From Opitutales bacterium (GTDB lineage Bacteria > Verrucomicrobiota > Verrucomicrobiia > Opitutales > Intestinicryptomonadaceae), in assembly GCA_015061945.1 (NCBI GenBank), contig SUVP01000006.1, positions 62,001 through 126,000 on the forward strand: 64,000 nt of DNA, in the 5' to 3' direction. Below the pieces are notes generated by a model that was given only the letters and a program-made list of their open reading frames with translations, ran no database searches and was not told the origin of the DNA. The position numbers and the translations under genes were made by a program. Positions 44,555 to 52,580 of this stretch are shown one piece after another (positions within the stretch are counted from its first letter, which is position 1; the number at the start of each line of letters is the position of its first letter).

Positions 44555-46180
44555 ATGTCGGCAATGATAGATATGGGTTATGATGAGTTTGCAAAACGTG
44601 AAGAGCTTTCGCAAACTTTGGCGTTTTCGGTAGTTAAAGGTCTTTGTTCTTATAAGGGAGATTGGCTTTTGTGCGATTTCTCAGGTGGTGAAAAAAAGTA
44701 CGACGCACATACGCTTTTAGCGTACGCAGTCGCTTTTTCAAGACGCTTAAGTAATTTTAAAAAAGGCTCGAGAATCGGCGTCGCAATACCGCCGTCATTC
44801 TTGGCATTTGTCGTAAATTATGCGTGTGCATTTTCGGGAATCAAACCTATCAATTTGAATTTTACACTTGGCGAAGTCGCCGCAAAAAGTTGCATAGATA
44901 CTGCTGAAATTAAGACGATAATTACAGCGTCGGGCTTTAGAGAAAAAATCTCAAAAGCAAATCCAAAATTCCCATGGACTGACGATATTGTCGATGCTCT
45001 CGAGATTGTTTCAAAAATTCCACAAGGCGAAATTGGCGATATTATACGTGATGCAAAATCTATCTCGCCCGAAGAATTTGCCGACAAATACGCTATCGAC
45101 AGAATTGGCGATAATACCAAAGAAGCGACTCTCGTGTTCACAAGTGGAAGCGAAGGTGCCCCTAAAGGTGCAATTTTGACAGAACGCAACATCATTGCAA
45201 ACTGCTTGCAGACTAAAATATCCGAAGTGTTTAACGACGATATTCTCCTTGCAAACCTCCCAATTTTCCACAGTTTTGGGCTGTTGTTCGAGTCGTGGTA
45301 TATGGCAATTCACGGACAAAGAACTGTAACGCTTTTTACTCCGCTTGATATAAAAAATAACATCCGTGCTGTGCGTGAAATGGGCATTACATCGATTATC
45401 GGAAGCCCGACATTCTTCCGTGCATATCTTAAACATGCGACTGCAGACGATATGAAAACGTTGCGTCAGGCTATCGCAGGTGCAGAAAAAACACCAAAAG
45501 GTTTTCACGAACTTTGGAACAACGCATTTGGCGATACATATCGTGAGGGCTATGGCTTGACAGAAGCATCGCCTGTTGTAGGAGTAAATTGTGCTGAAAA
45601 AGATTTTGGATATTTTTCGACAGGCTCTCGTAGAGGTGCAATCGGAAAACTTTTCCCTGGTATGCGTGCAAAGGTTGTTAACCCTACAACGCTCGAAGCA
45701 TTGCCGTTTGGCGAACAAGGCTTGTTGGCGATGGCTGGTCCAAATATTTTTGCAGGCTATTTGAATAATCCGCGTGCGACACAAGCATCGTTGCAAGACG
45801 GCTGGCTCGTAACGGGCGACTTGGCACGTCTTGATGAAGATGGATTCCTTTATATAGACGGACGTGTTTCGAGATTTTCTAAAATCGGTGGAGAAATGGT
45901 CCCGCACGCAACAGTGGAATCGGCGATAAATAACGTGTTGGGCTTGGCTGATACAGACATTCCGTTGATTGCAATATCGTCGCGATTAGACGAGGGCAAG
46001 GGCGAAGCACTTGTATTGCTTTCGGCAACCGATATAACTTTGGCTGATGCAAAAGAAGCGTTGAGGAAATCGGGCATAAGTAATTTGTGGCATCCAAAAC
46101 ATCTTGTGCAGGTTGATAAAATTCCACTCTTGCCAAGTGGTAAACTCGACTTAAAGAGAATATCAGATTTGGCAAAGTAA
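44555..46180 (+). CDS. AMP-forming acyl-CoA / acyl-ACP synthetase
   Basis: 541 residues of the ANL adenylating superfamily. Core motifs: ATP-binding TSGSEGAPKG (about 193-202), YREGYGLTEASPVV, and the hinge GWLVTGDLARLDEDGFLYIDGR; the catalytic lysine is expected in LPSGKLDLKR near the end. Sequence character is close to the acyl-ACP synthetase half of Aas (2-acylglycerophosphoethanolamine acyltransferase/acyl-ACP synthetase), without the acyltransferase half. Likely activates fatty acids for membrane lipid recycling. It has its own candidate promoter after sppA and ends at a strong terminator. Exact acyl substrate unknown. Confidence 0.88.
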   Translation: MSAMIDMGYDEFAKREELSQTLAFSVVKGLCSYKGDWLLCDFSGGEKKYDAHTLLAYAVAFSRRLSNFKKGSRIGVAIPPSFLAFVVNYACAFSGIKPINLNFTLGEVAAKSCIDTAEIKTIITASGFREKISKANPKFPWTDDIVDALEIVSKIPQGEIGDIIRDAKSISPEEFADKYAIDRIGDNTKEATLVFTSGSEGAPKGAILTERNIIANCLQTKISEVFNDDILLANLPIFHSFGLLFESWYMAIHGQRTVTLFTPLDIKNNIRAVREMGITSIIGSPTFFRAYLKHATADDMKTLRQAIAGAEKTPKGFHELWNNAFGDTYREGYGLTEASPVVGVNCAEKDFGYFSTGSRRGAIGKLFPGMRAKVVNPTTLEALPFGEQGLLAMAGPNIFAGYLNNPRATQASLQDGWLVTGDLARLDEDGFLYIDGRVSRFSKIGGEMVPHATVESAINNVLGLADTDIPLIAISSRLDEGKGEALVLLSATDITLADAKEALRKSGISNLWHPKHLVQVDKIPLLPSGKLDLKRISDLAK

Positions 46181-46182
46181 AC

Positions 46183-46216
46183 AAAAAATGCGTTCCGATT
46201 TGGAACGCATTTTTTT
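46183..46216 (+). terminator. Intrinsic terminator after the acyl-CoA synthetase gene
   Basis: Stem AAAAAATGCGTTCC / GGAACGCATTTTTTT with loop GATTT. The A run makes it usable from the minus strand too. Confidence 0.9.
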
Positions 46217-46239
46217 GTAATTAAAAAAGGTAATTGTCG

Positions 46240-46259
46240 AAAGGGTAAAACCCTTTTTT
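46240..46259 (+). terminator. Second small terminator-like hairpin before the PEP-CTERM gene end
   Basis: Stem AAAGGG / CCCTTT around TAAAA followed by T residues, adjacent to the minus-strand stop at 46261. Weaker than the one at 46183. Confidence 0.4.
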
Positions 46260-46260
46260 A

Positions 46261-48492
46261 TTACTTTCTTCTGCGATATACAGCGAGTGCGAGAGCGAGC
46301 GAGCCGAGGAGCATTGCCCATTCTGCTGGTTCTGGAACTGCTGTTGCAATGTATCCGTAGCCAGAGAAGTGTGATACGTCGAACGACAAAACACCGTCTT
46401 CGTATTTTACATTGTTTACGTCTTCTGCTTGGCTCCATTCGCCATTTTGTTCGTGGAAGATTGTGAAGTTTTCTGCATTGAGTGCTGAATCGCCAACGAA
46501 GAACGAAAGTGTAACAGATTCGCCTTGTTCGAGAACGATATCGAAGTCGAACGCAGCAGCTTTAAATTCGCTTGTCGATTCACCGACAAAAGAATTTGCG
46601 AAGTCTTCAACAAATGTTTCTGTTACGTTTTCAACCGACTTAACAACAGCCGATGTTTCTGTACCAATATCCAATGAGAGCGATTCATCTACAACGAGTT
46701 CACCTTTAACTTCAACACCAGCTTCACTGTCGTAATTTTTGATGATAAGTTGACCATTGTTTACAAGGTTAACACCGTCGAGCAAGCTACTATTTTCGAT
46801 TGTGAAAACAGCGTCTTTGTCGATAGTGATGCTTGTCATACCATTGATGATGCTATCAATCGAGCTTACGCCATAAACGAAAACATTAGAAGCAGTCGAC
46901 GAAAGGTTGATATTGCCAGTGAGGTTAGAAGTTTTGATGTTAACGATATCGAAGTTTTCGATAGTACCACCAAACGCACCATTGTAATTGTCGAACGAGA
47001 AAACCTTTGTGCCATTAACAACAGCGCCATTGATACCATTACCCGATACAACACCAGTGAATGCAATGTTGTTACCATCGCTATTGCTGAATACAACATT
47101 TGTGCCACCATTTACAATCGATGTACCATTTGATCCTTGATTACCACCACCATAGATGTTGCCAGCAATCGAGATATCATTTTCAGCATCAACAGTGATT
47201 TGCGAACCACCGTTAACTGTCATCTTGCCATAGTAAGTAGCATCTGCACCTTGAGCATAACCACCACCAAAGATATTGCCAGTGATTGCACCTCCTGTGA
47301 TGTTAATTGCTGTGCCGTTATCAATCATAATATTTGAATATGATTTGATTGTTACACTCTTTGTTGTTACGTTGTAAGAGGCATTTAAACCTAAAGCTAA
47401 TGATCCTGCGTATATTTGGTTTGCAATAGAAACTCCAACATAAGAAGAATTTCCTTCAGCTGTAATAGTTCCACCAGAAATATTTATAACAGTGTTATCC
47501 ATTGAGAGAGTTTGCCAACCAGCATTACCGCCAACGATGCCAGCTGTAACTGTTCCAGCTTTTATATTTGTTACAGTGGAACCTGTAACTTTATTGTTTA
47601 CTCCGCCAGACAAAATTCCAGAGAAAACAGATGAGTCTGATTTAACGACATTGCCACCATCAATATTGACAGTTATATTACCATCGATAACGCTTGTAAG
47701 ATTTTTATCAACACTTGATTCTTCAATATCGGCAATATAATTCCCACCAATAACACCTGCAACAGAACCTCCATTTATGATATTTACAGTTGATGTACCT
47801 GTGAGATTTCCAGGGCGTCTATTCCCTCCGACGACATAATTTGTCTTTCCATTTCCTGAAACTGTTACAGATGTGTTTCCGTACAAATTACCAATTCCAC
47901 CTGATGCACCTGACATTCCACCATACACTCCAATGCCCGATAATCTAGAAGTTAAACCTGTAATATTGCCTAAAATTTGAACATTTGTATTTGCTGTATA
48001 ATTTCCAGATTGTGCCATACCTAAACCAGTAATGTCACTATAATATGTTCCTCCGTAAATGTACATATTACCAGTACGCTTGTTTAATGTACCTTTGTAA
48101 TCGATGCTATGTGTGTTGTAATTATCAACAGCTGATACTTTGTCTGTGAAAGTGCCTCCATATATGTATACAGATGTTGAACCTTCTTCTGTTGCATTAA
48201 AACCGAGTTCAGCACCTCTAAACTTTTTTCCACTTGATACAATGCCTAATATTGTCTTGCCTATAGATGGACCTTTGCCGTCTTCTGTGCCTATTTTTGT
48301 GATACCTGTGCCACCGTAAGCATCGCCTGATATAGTCCCGCTCTTAATCCATACATTTTCGTATGATGCCCCTGATACACCCGATTGATTTGAGGAAACT
48401 GTGTAATTCCAACTTACATTTGAGATGTCTTCTTGTGCCATTGCCGAGAGGGCAAAGAGAGCTGATGTTATTGTTATGATTGATTTTTTCAT
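46261..48492 (-). CDS. Secreted Gly/Asn-rich beta-helix-like protein with PEP-CTERM anchor
   Basis: 743 residues: Sec signal peptide (MKKSIITITSALFALSAMAQ), then a long repeat-rich body with recurring GG-x-V/I-x-G-x-I-x-GG turns (GGSVAGVIGGNYIADIE, GGTITAEGNSSYVGVSI, GGAITGNIFGGGYAQG, GGNVVKSDSSVFSGILSGG) typical of a parallel beta-helix or autotransporter-like passenger. The C-terminus is a PEP-CTERM signal: VPEP (near 720), a hydrophobic helix AMLLGSLALALAV, and YRRRK. Such proteins are cleaved by exosortase, which is not in this window, and are usually linked to surface polysaccharide. The in-frame extension to 48711 is excluded because it lacks a signal peptide. Likely a surface adhesin or matrix protein; function unproven. 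Confidence 0.85.
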   Translation of the reverse strand: MKKSIITITSALFALSAMAQEDISNVSWNYTVSSNQSGVSGASYENVWIKSGTISGDAYGGTGITKIGTEDGKGPSIGKTILGIVSSGKKFRGAELGFNATEEGSTSVYIYGGTFTDKVSAVDNYNTHSIDYKGTLNKRTGNMYIYGGTYYSDITGLGMAQSGNYTANTNVQILGNITGLTSRLSGIGVYGGMSGASGGIGNLYGNTSVTVSGNGKTNYVVGGNRRPGNLTGTSTVNIINGGSVAGVIGGNYIADIEESSVDKNLTSVIDGNITVNIDGGNVVKSDSSVFSGILSGGVNNKVTGSTVTNIKAGTVTAGIVGGNAGWQTLSMDNTVINISGGTITAEGNSSYVGVSIANQIYAGSLALGLNASYNVTTKSVTIKSYSNIMIDNGTAINITGGAITGNIFGGGYAQGADATYYGKMTVNGGSQITVDAENDISIAGNIYGGGNQGSNGTSIVNGGTNVVFSNSDGNNIAFTGVVSGNGINGAVVNGTKVFSFDNYNGAFGGTIENFDIVNIKTSNLTGNINLSSTASNVFVYGVSSIDSIINGMTSITIDKDAVFTIENSSLLDGVNLVNNGQLIIKNYDSEAGVEVKGELVVDESLSLDIGTETSAVVKSVENVTETFVEDFANSFVGESTSEFKAAAFDFDIVLEQGESVTLSFFVGDSALNAENFTIFHEQNGEWSQAEDVNNVKYEDGVLSFDVSHFSGYGYIATAVPEPAEWAMLLGSLALALAVYRRRK

Positions 48493-48552
48493 TAATGTGT
48501 TCTTATTAACCTGTTTCTGATTTTTAAAAAAGAAAGAGATGTTGTTAAATGA

Positions 48553-48565
48553 TGACAACTTGTCA
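48553..48565. promoter_or_regulatory. Palindrome overlapping a -35-like TTGACA upstream of the PEP-CTERM gene
   Basis: TGACAA-C-TTGTCA, two perfect 6-base half-sites around one base, overlapping TTGACA on the minus strand. The arrangement fits a repressor operator, but could simply be a back-to-back pair of -35-like sequences. Confidence 0.4.
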
Positions 48566-48664
48566 ATAATTTTTTGAAAAAATTTTTTCGGAATTCGTTG
48601 ATTAACAATTAAGACAAAAAGTTTGTTTTTTGTAAGTATTTGAGAAGCCTTTGTGGAATACAAT

Positions 48665-48685
48665 AATCGGCTACAGTAGCCGATT
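48665..48685. repeat. Perfect inverted repeat in the intergenic region
   Basis: AATCGGCTA-CAG-TAGCCGATT, a 9-bp stem and 3-base loop, without a T run on either side, so it is not an obvious terminator. Confidence 0.6.
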
Positions 48686-48726
48686 TCAGTGCGATTACAC
48701 TTGAGTTGCAACTAATAAAAAACAAT

Positions 48727-48758
48727 AAAAAAAGACCACCTATGTCGGTGGTCTTTTT
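48727..48758 (-). terminator. Intrinsic terminator after the Gfo/Idh/MocA oxidoreductase gene
   Basis: Stem GACCACC / GGTGGTC with loop TATGTC; on the minus strand followed by seven T residues. It also carries T residues on the plus strand. Confidence 0.88.
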
Positions 48759-48810
48759 GTTAACGTTTGGGAAACAAGCTGTTTGTCTGTTCCAATTTGT
48801 AATATAAATA

Positions 48811-50112
48811 TTATGAAAGCTTGTAGACTCCAGGGAGTGGAACTTCAATTTGTGGCTTTTCGTTGAAGTCCCAATTCTTTGGTGCAAGCGATTGTTGCGA
48901 TTTCTTTGCAATCCAGCCATATTTGAAATTCAAGCCAGAGTAGCAACTTTCGCGTCCAGCAATCGCCATAAGGGTAGAGTCAACCATATCGCGAAGCATA
49001 TTGATTTTCTTGTTGTTCAACACGCTATCGATAAGCACACGGTGTTCTTCGACAAGTGCCTGTGGCTGATCCTTCGGAGCTTCCCATGGCTTTTGACCTG
49101 TAATGCGTTGCATACGGTTTTCATTCGTTTCGAGAATTCCCTTTGTGCCGACAAATCTTTCGAGAACATAGTCTTTCGATTTATTTTCGCGTCGGCTATA
49201 ACTTGCACAGTGTACGCCATTGCCAAAGTCGAAATCTACACCAAAGTGGCTGTATCTGTCGCCCCATTCAGGGTATGGATAATCCCATCTTCTACCGCCA
49301 ATACCATTTACTTCGATTGGATCTTTTCCCATTGCCCAACGGACAACGTCGAGGTTATGGACGTGTTGTTCAACGTAGCAGTCGCCCGATGCCCAGCGGA
49401 AAATGAACCAGTTGCGGATTTGATATTCCATTGATGTCGGGTCAGGGTTTTGCAAACGAAGTTTTTGTCCGTCTTGAATCCAGAAACGTGAATTGAGCCA
49501 GTATGCTTGGATTCCGATGATTTCACCGATTTGTCCGTTTTGGATACGGTCGATAGCTTCTTTGTATCCTGGGTGGAAACGGCGTTGTACACCAGGGATA
49601 ATTGTCAGACCTTTTTTGTCGGCAAGTTCTGCAATTTCGTAAAGTTCGCGAGCTTGTACAGGGTCGACACAAGCGGGCTTTTCAACAAAGATGTGTTTGC
49701 CTGCGTTGACTGCTTCTCGCAAGTGAAGTGGACGGAATACTGGTGGAGTTGCATTCAACACGATATCGCAATCTGCGTCGTGAATGAGTTGCTTGTATGC
49801 ATCCCAACCAACGTATTGGCGAGATGTTGGAATATCAAAATTACCTTTGCAGTAATCGAATCTACCTTCGTCTCTTGCAAAATTTTTAAGTGCAAGTTGG
49901 ATTCTGTCGGGGAAAAGATCGGCTACTGCGACGATTGTTGCACGTCCTTGTGCTGCGCAAAGGAAGTTTCTAACAGCCCCCATACCTCTGCCAGAACAGC
50001 CGATAAGACCAACTCTGAGCTTTGCTCTGTTGCCTTCTGCCCATGAGAATTTAGGTAATGTTGATGCCATACCCGCAAGCGATACTGTTTTTATAACGTC
50101 TCTTCTTTCCAT
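48811..50112 (-). CDS. Exported Gfo/Idh/MocA family oxidoreductase
   Basis: 433 residues. N-terminal Tat-like signal (MERRDVIKTVSLAGMA), Rossmann NAD(P) domain with LRVGLIGCSGRGMGAVRNF (31-49) and the catalytic EKP motif GKHIFVEKPACVDP, then the C-terminal GFO/IDH/MOCA beta-sheet domain with QRRFHPGYKEA and VEQHVHNLDVVRWAMG (conserved Asp/His). Family members oxidise sugars or glycosides, often at C3; exported members of this type occur with DUF1080 hydrolases and isomerases. The exported isomerase-like gene lies 33 bases upstream on the same strand, so the two are co-expressed. Substrate unknown; cofactor retention of exported members is usual for this subfamily. Confidence 0.9.
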   Translation of the reverse strand: MERRDVIKTVSLAGMASTLPKFSWAEGNRAKLRVGLIGCSGRGMGAVRNFLCAAQGRATIVAVADLFPDRIQLALKNFARDEGRFDYCKGNFDIPTSRQYVGWDAYKQLIHDADCDIVLNATPPVFRPLHLREAVNAGKHIFVEKPACVDPVQARELYEIAELADKKGLTIIPGVQRRFHPGYKEAIDRIQNGQIGEIIGIQAYWLNSRFWIQDGQKLRLQNPDPTSMEYQIRNWFIFRWASGDCYVEQHVHNLDVVRWAMGKDPIEVNGIGGRRWDYPYPEWGDRYSHFGVDFDFGNGVHCASYSRRENKSKDYVLERFVGTKGILETNENRMQRITGQKPWEAPKDQPQALVEEHRVLIDSVLNNKKINMLRDMVDSTLMAIAGRESCYSGLNFKYGWIAKKSQQSLAPKNWDFNEKPQIEVPLPGVYKLS

Positions 50113-50145
50113 TTTATTTCCTTTCGATATATAGTGTTTTAAATC

Positions 50146-51138
50146 TTATGATGCAACTGAATCGAGATCGCGATAGATTTGCAAAAGTTTTTGGTCGCCT
50201 GCGAGCGATTTATCTGTTTGTCCGTGTTCCAAACCGATGAAACCTCTGAAACCCTTGTCCCAAATTTTCTTGAGAACTTTTTTGTAATCTATAACGCCAG
50301 TTGTTGGTTCATTGCGTGCTGGAGCATCGGCAATATGGAACGATTCAATGCATTTCCAAACGTTTTCGTCGTCGAGAGAATCGTAGTTGCCAACCTGCAT
50401 ATATTCGTGGAATACGTCGTAAAGCAGACGGCAATGTGGATTATTTACATCACGAACAATCTTTGCACCGAGTGTTGCTCTGTCGCAATACATATTCGGA
50501 TGGCTGATTGTATTGAGTGGTTCAATTTCCATTATGATGCCATAGCGTTTGCAGAAGTCTGCACAAAACGACATATTTTCGACAACATTTTCGTATTGTT
50601 GTTCAGCTGAAAGTTCTTTGTCGACAATCCCAGGACCGATAATGAATGTTTTTGTGTCGAGCCTTTGCATAACTGCAAGTGTGTTTTCAAGCTGACGTGT
50701 CAAGCACTCACGGACTGCTTTCTTATTGCGGATTACTTTTTCTTTTGTCGGCACTTGGTTTGCTGTCATTACAGGGAAGAATTTTTCGTTCATCGAGCTG
50801 ATGCAACCCATTCCCAAACCGAGTTCTTTTACATATGCACCCAACGCTTTTTGTCTGTCTATTTCAGGTTGTTTGTAAACCTTATTAGGTTGGCAGAATA
50901 CGACACCTTCTACCGAATTAAAGCCATTGTCGGCAAGGAATTTTAGACGCTTAAATGGATCGCCCCCTGACGATGCTCTGAACAGCCCACGTGGAGCAAA
51001 TTTCATCTTGAACTTATTTGTACCATTTGCTGTTTTGCAACATTTGTCATTGCAATTAGGGCTTGTGCAACCGGCAAATAAGCCGGCAGTGCCTGCCATT
51101 GTGATTCCTACAAAACTTCTTCTTGATAATTTTTTCAT
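50146..51138 (-). CDS. Tat lipoprotein with hydroxypyruvate isomerase-like TIM barrel
   Basis: 330 residues. The N-terminus has both a twin-arginine motif (SRRSFVG) and a lipobox ending in Cys (GLFAGC), so a Tat-exported lipoprotein is likely. The body is an AP endonuclease 2-type barrel of the hydroxypyruvate isomerase/IolE kind: GFNSVEGVVFCQPNKV, TFIIGPGIVDK, GIIMEIEPLNTISHPN (metal-ligand Glu), HCRLLYDVFHEYMQVG, ESFHIADAPARNEP and FRGFIGLEHGQ. Metal ligands Glu, Asp, His and Glu appear retained. It probably works with the oxidoreductase of the next gene (33-base gap). Substrate unknown. Confidence 0.85.
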   Translation of the reverse strand: MKKLSRRSFVGITMAGTAGLFAGCTSPNCNDKCCKTANGTNKFKMKFAPRGLFRASSGGDPFKRLKFLADNGFNSVEGVVFCQPNKVYKQPEIDRQKALGAYVKELGLGMGCISSMNEKFFPVMTANQVPTKEKVIRNKKAVRECLTRQLENTLAVMQRLDTKTFIIGPGIVDKELSAEQQYENVVENMSFCADFCKRYGIIMEIEPLNTISHPNMYCDRATLGAKIVRDVNNPHCRLLYDVFHEYMQVGNYDSLDDENVWKCIESFHIADAPARNEPTTGVIDYKKVLKKIWDKGFRGFIGLEHGQTDKSLAGDQKLLQIYRDLDSVAS

Positions 51139-51198
51139 ATATAGATTTTTTGATTTATGAATATCTTGAATGTATATGCTCTCAAACGTATGAGAAGA

Positions 51199-51226
51199 TT
51201 TTTAGGTTTCTAAAAAAAACTGTCAA
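51199..51226 (-). promoter_or_regulatory. Candidate promoter of the isomerase-oxidoreductase pair
   Basis: Minus-strand -35 TTGACA (51226-51221), 16-bp spacer, weak -10 TAAAAA (51204-51199), giving a leader of about 55 bases. Confidence 0.4.
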
Positions 51227-51270
51227 CATTTTAAACGTTAAAATTAAATATTTTCTTTTAAGTGAATCGC

Positions 51271-51302
51271 AAAAAAAAATCCGTCATTGCGACGGATTTT
51301 TT
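51271..51302 (-). terminator. Intrinsic terminator after the MFS transporter gene
   Basis: Stem AAATCCGTC / GACGGATTT with loop ATTGC; on the minus strand followed by a run of T residues. Confidence 0.9.
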
Positions 51303-51326
51303 CAAGATTAGTATTTATGTATTTTC

Positions 51327-52544
51327 TTAAGCGTTCTTTGTGTCGTCTTTGAAGAGCAAGCAGAAGAATACTAAGAGGAATGCACAGATACCAGCTTCGA
51401 TAAAGAAGATGTTTTGCCAGTCTGTTGTTGTTGCACCAACTTTTGCAACTACACCTTCAACTGCTTTGTTTGTGTTGCTCGAGATAAGCCATTCCGAGAA
51501 GAATGTACCAATAATTTGAGCTACACCATAGAAGAAGAAGAACAAACCTTGTGCTTGTGCCTTAATATCGTCAGATGCTTTTTTGTCGATATACATTTGT
51601 GCTGCGACAAAGAAGAAACCGAAGATAATACCGTGTACTGCGATTGCACCCCAGTAGAGTGAGTGTGTTTCTGGAGCAAAACCACTGAGTACATATCTTA
51701 CAAGCATTGCCAAGATACCAATTGCCAATGTCTTTTTGAAACCAATCTTAACGATTGCGATAGGCAAGAGTGTCATAAACAACAATTCTGAAACTTGACC
51801 AACGCTGAGCGATGCTGTGATATCTTCAACGCCGAGCGATGAAAGGAATGAGCCGTACATCCAATAGATTGTGAATGCGACAGTCCAAACTACAACGCTT
51901 GCCATAAATACTGCAACGTTCTTATCTTTGAGCATCGAGAATGCACGAAGTCCGAGAGCGTCGACTGCCGACATAGGTTCGCCCTTTGCTTTTGGTGGAG
52001 TTGCTGGGAGGAACAAAGCAAAAACTGCTGATACTGCTGCTACACCAGCACCACAAGCCAATGGAATTGCTGTGCCGTCGATTACAGTGTCGAAGCAAGT
52101 TTTACCTACGAGAGCAAATACTGCTGCACAAATCCAACCGAGTGAACCGAATACACGGATAATCGGGAATGCTTCAGGTGTGCTGTTTGCCATTGCGATT
52201 GATGCTGTCAATCCCCATGTTGGCATATATGCACACATTGCGAGTACGAGCCATACGAAAATCATTGTCGGGTTTGTTGTGAAGAATGCTGCAAGGAGCA
52301 AGCCAGCTACGAGTGCATTAAGAACGCACAAAACTTTTTCACTATTTGCAACTCTGTCAGCAAACATACCAACTAATGGCGAGAAGATTGAACCGATTGC
52401 CATTGTCGACATAATGAGCGAGAACATCAGTCCTTTAACTTCCATTTTGTCGAGGTAGCTTGATAATTGTACCCAAAATGATGCTACAAGCATAAATTGC
52501 AAGAACATCATAATGCTCAATTTTGAACGGAGTATTAATGACAT
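51327..52544 (-). CDS. MFS transporter of the nucleoside:H+ symporter (NupG-like) type
   Basis: 405 residues with 12 apparent membrane helices. Features in common with NupG/XapB-type permeases: FLQFMLVASFWVQLSSYL (TM1), SPLVGMFADRV loop, EAFPIIRVFGSLGWICAA (NupG-like R-x-x-G-x-x-GW), WMYGSFLSSLG, and FFFFYGVAQIIGTFFSEW. A charged middle loop separates the halves. Members import nucleosides or sugars with protons. A good AAGGA Shine-Dalgarno precedes the ATG. It follows fumA by 36 bases with no terminator between, and precedes the isomerase-oxidoreductase pair. Given its neighbours, a sugar or keto-sugar substrate is also possible. Confidence 0.8.
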   Translation of the reverse strand: MSLILRSKLSIMMFLQFMLVASFWVQLSSYLDKMEVKGLMFSLIMSTMAIGSIFSPLVGMFADRVANSEKVLCVLNALVAGLLLAAFFTTNPTMIFVWLVLAMCAYMPTWGLTASIAMANSTPEAFPIIRVFGSLGWICAAVFALVGKTCFDTVIDGTAIPLACGAGVAAVSAVFALFLPATPPKAKGEPMSAVDALGLRAFSMLKDKNVAVFMASVVVWTVAFTIYWMYGSFLSSLGVEDITASLSVGQVSELLFMTLLPIAIVKIGFKKTLAIGILAMLVRYVLSGFAPETHSLYWGAIAVHGIIFGFFFVAAQMYIDKKASDDIKAQAQGLFFFFYGVAQIIGTFFSEWLISSNTNKAVEGVVAKVGATTTDWQNIFFIEAGICAFLLVFFCLLFKDDTKNA

Positions 52545-52580
52545 ATTTTTTCCTTATGTTGTTGTTATTGTCTTATAAAA

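Larger units (their letters stand above)
48493..48726. other. Leader and upstream region of the PEP-CTERM gene
   Basis: No gene is seen. On the minus strand a TTGACA (48566-48561) lies in the palindrome TGACAACTTGTCA (48553-48565), about 70 bases before the start codon; no convincing -10 is seen at 17 bp. Further upstream a perfect 9-bp inverted repeat AATCGGCTA / TAGCCGATT with a 3-base loop spans 48665-48685. Confidence 0.5.

Noticed and set aside
45011-45907. Antisense frame of 298 codons opposite the acyl-CoA synthetase
   Set aside because: The sense gene has all ANL motifs; the antisense frame is Cys/Arg-rich with no domain.
46261-48492. Possible CRISPR or DNA tandem repeat array in the repeat-rich PEP-CTERM gene
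   Set aside because: Repetition is at the protein level (GG-x-x-x-G turns) with variable DNA and no spacers of constant length.
48493-48711. N-terminal extension of the PEP-CTERM protein
   Set aside because: Basic residues with no export signal; MKKSIITIT at 48492 begins a typical signal peptide.
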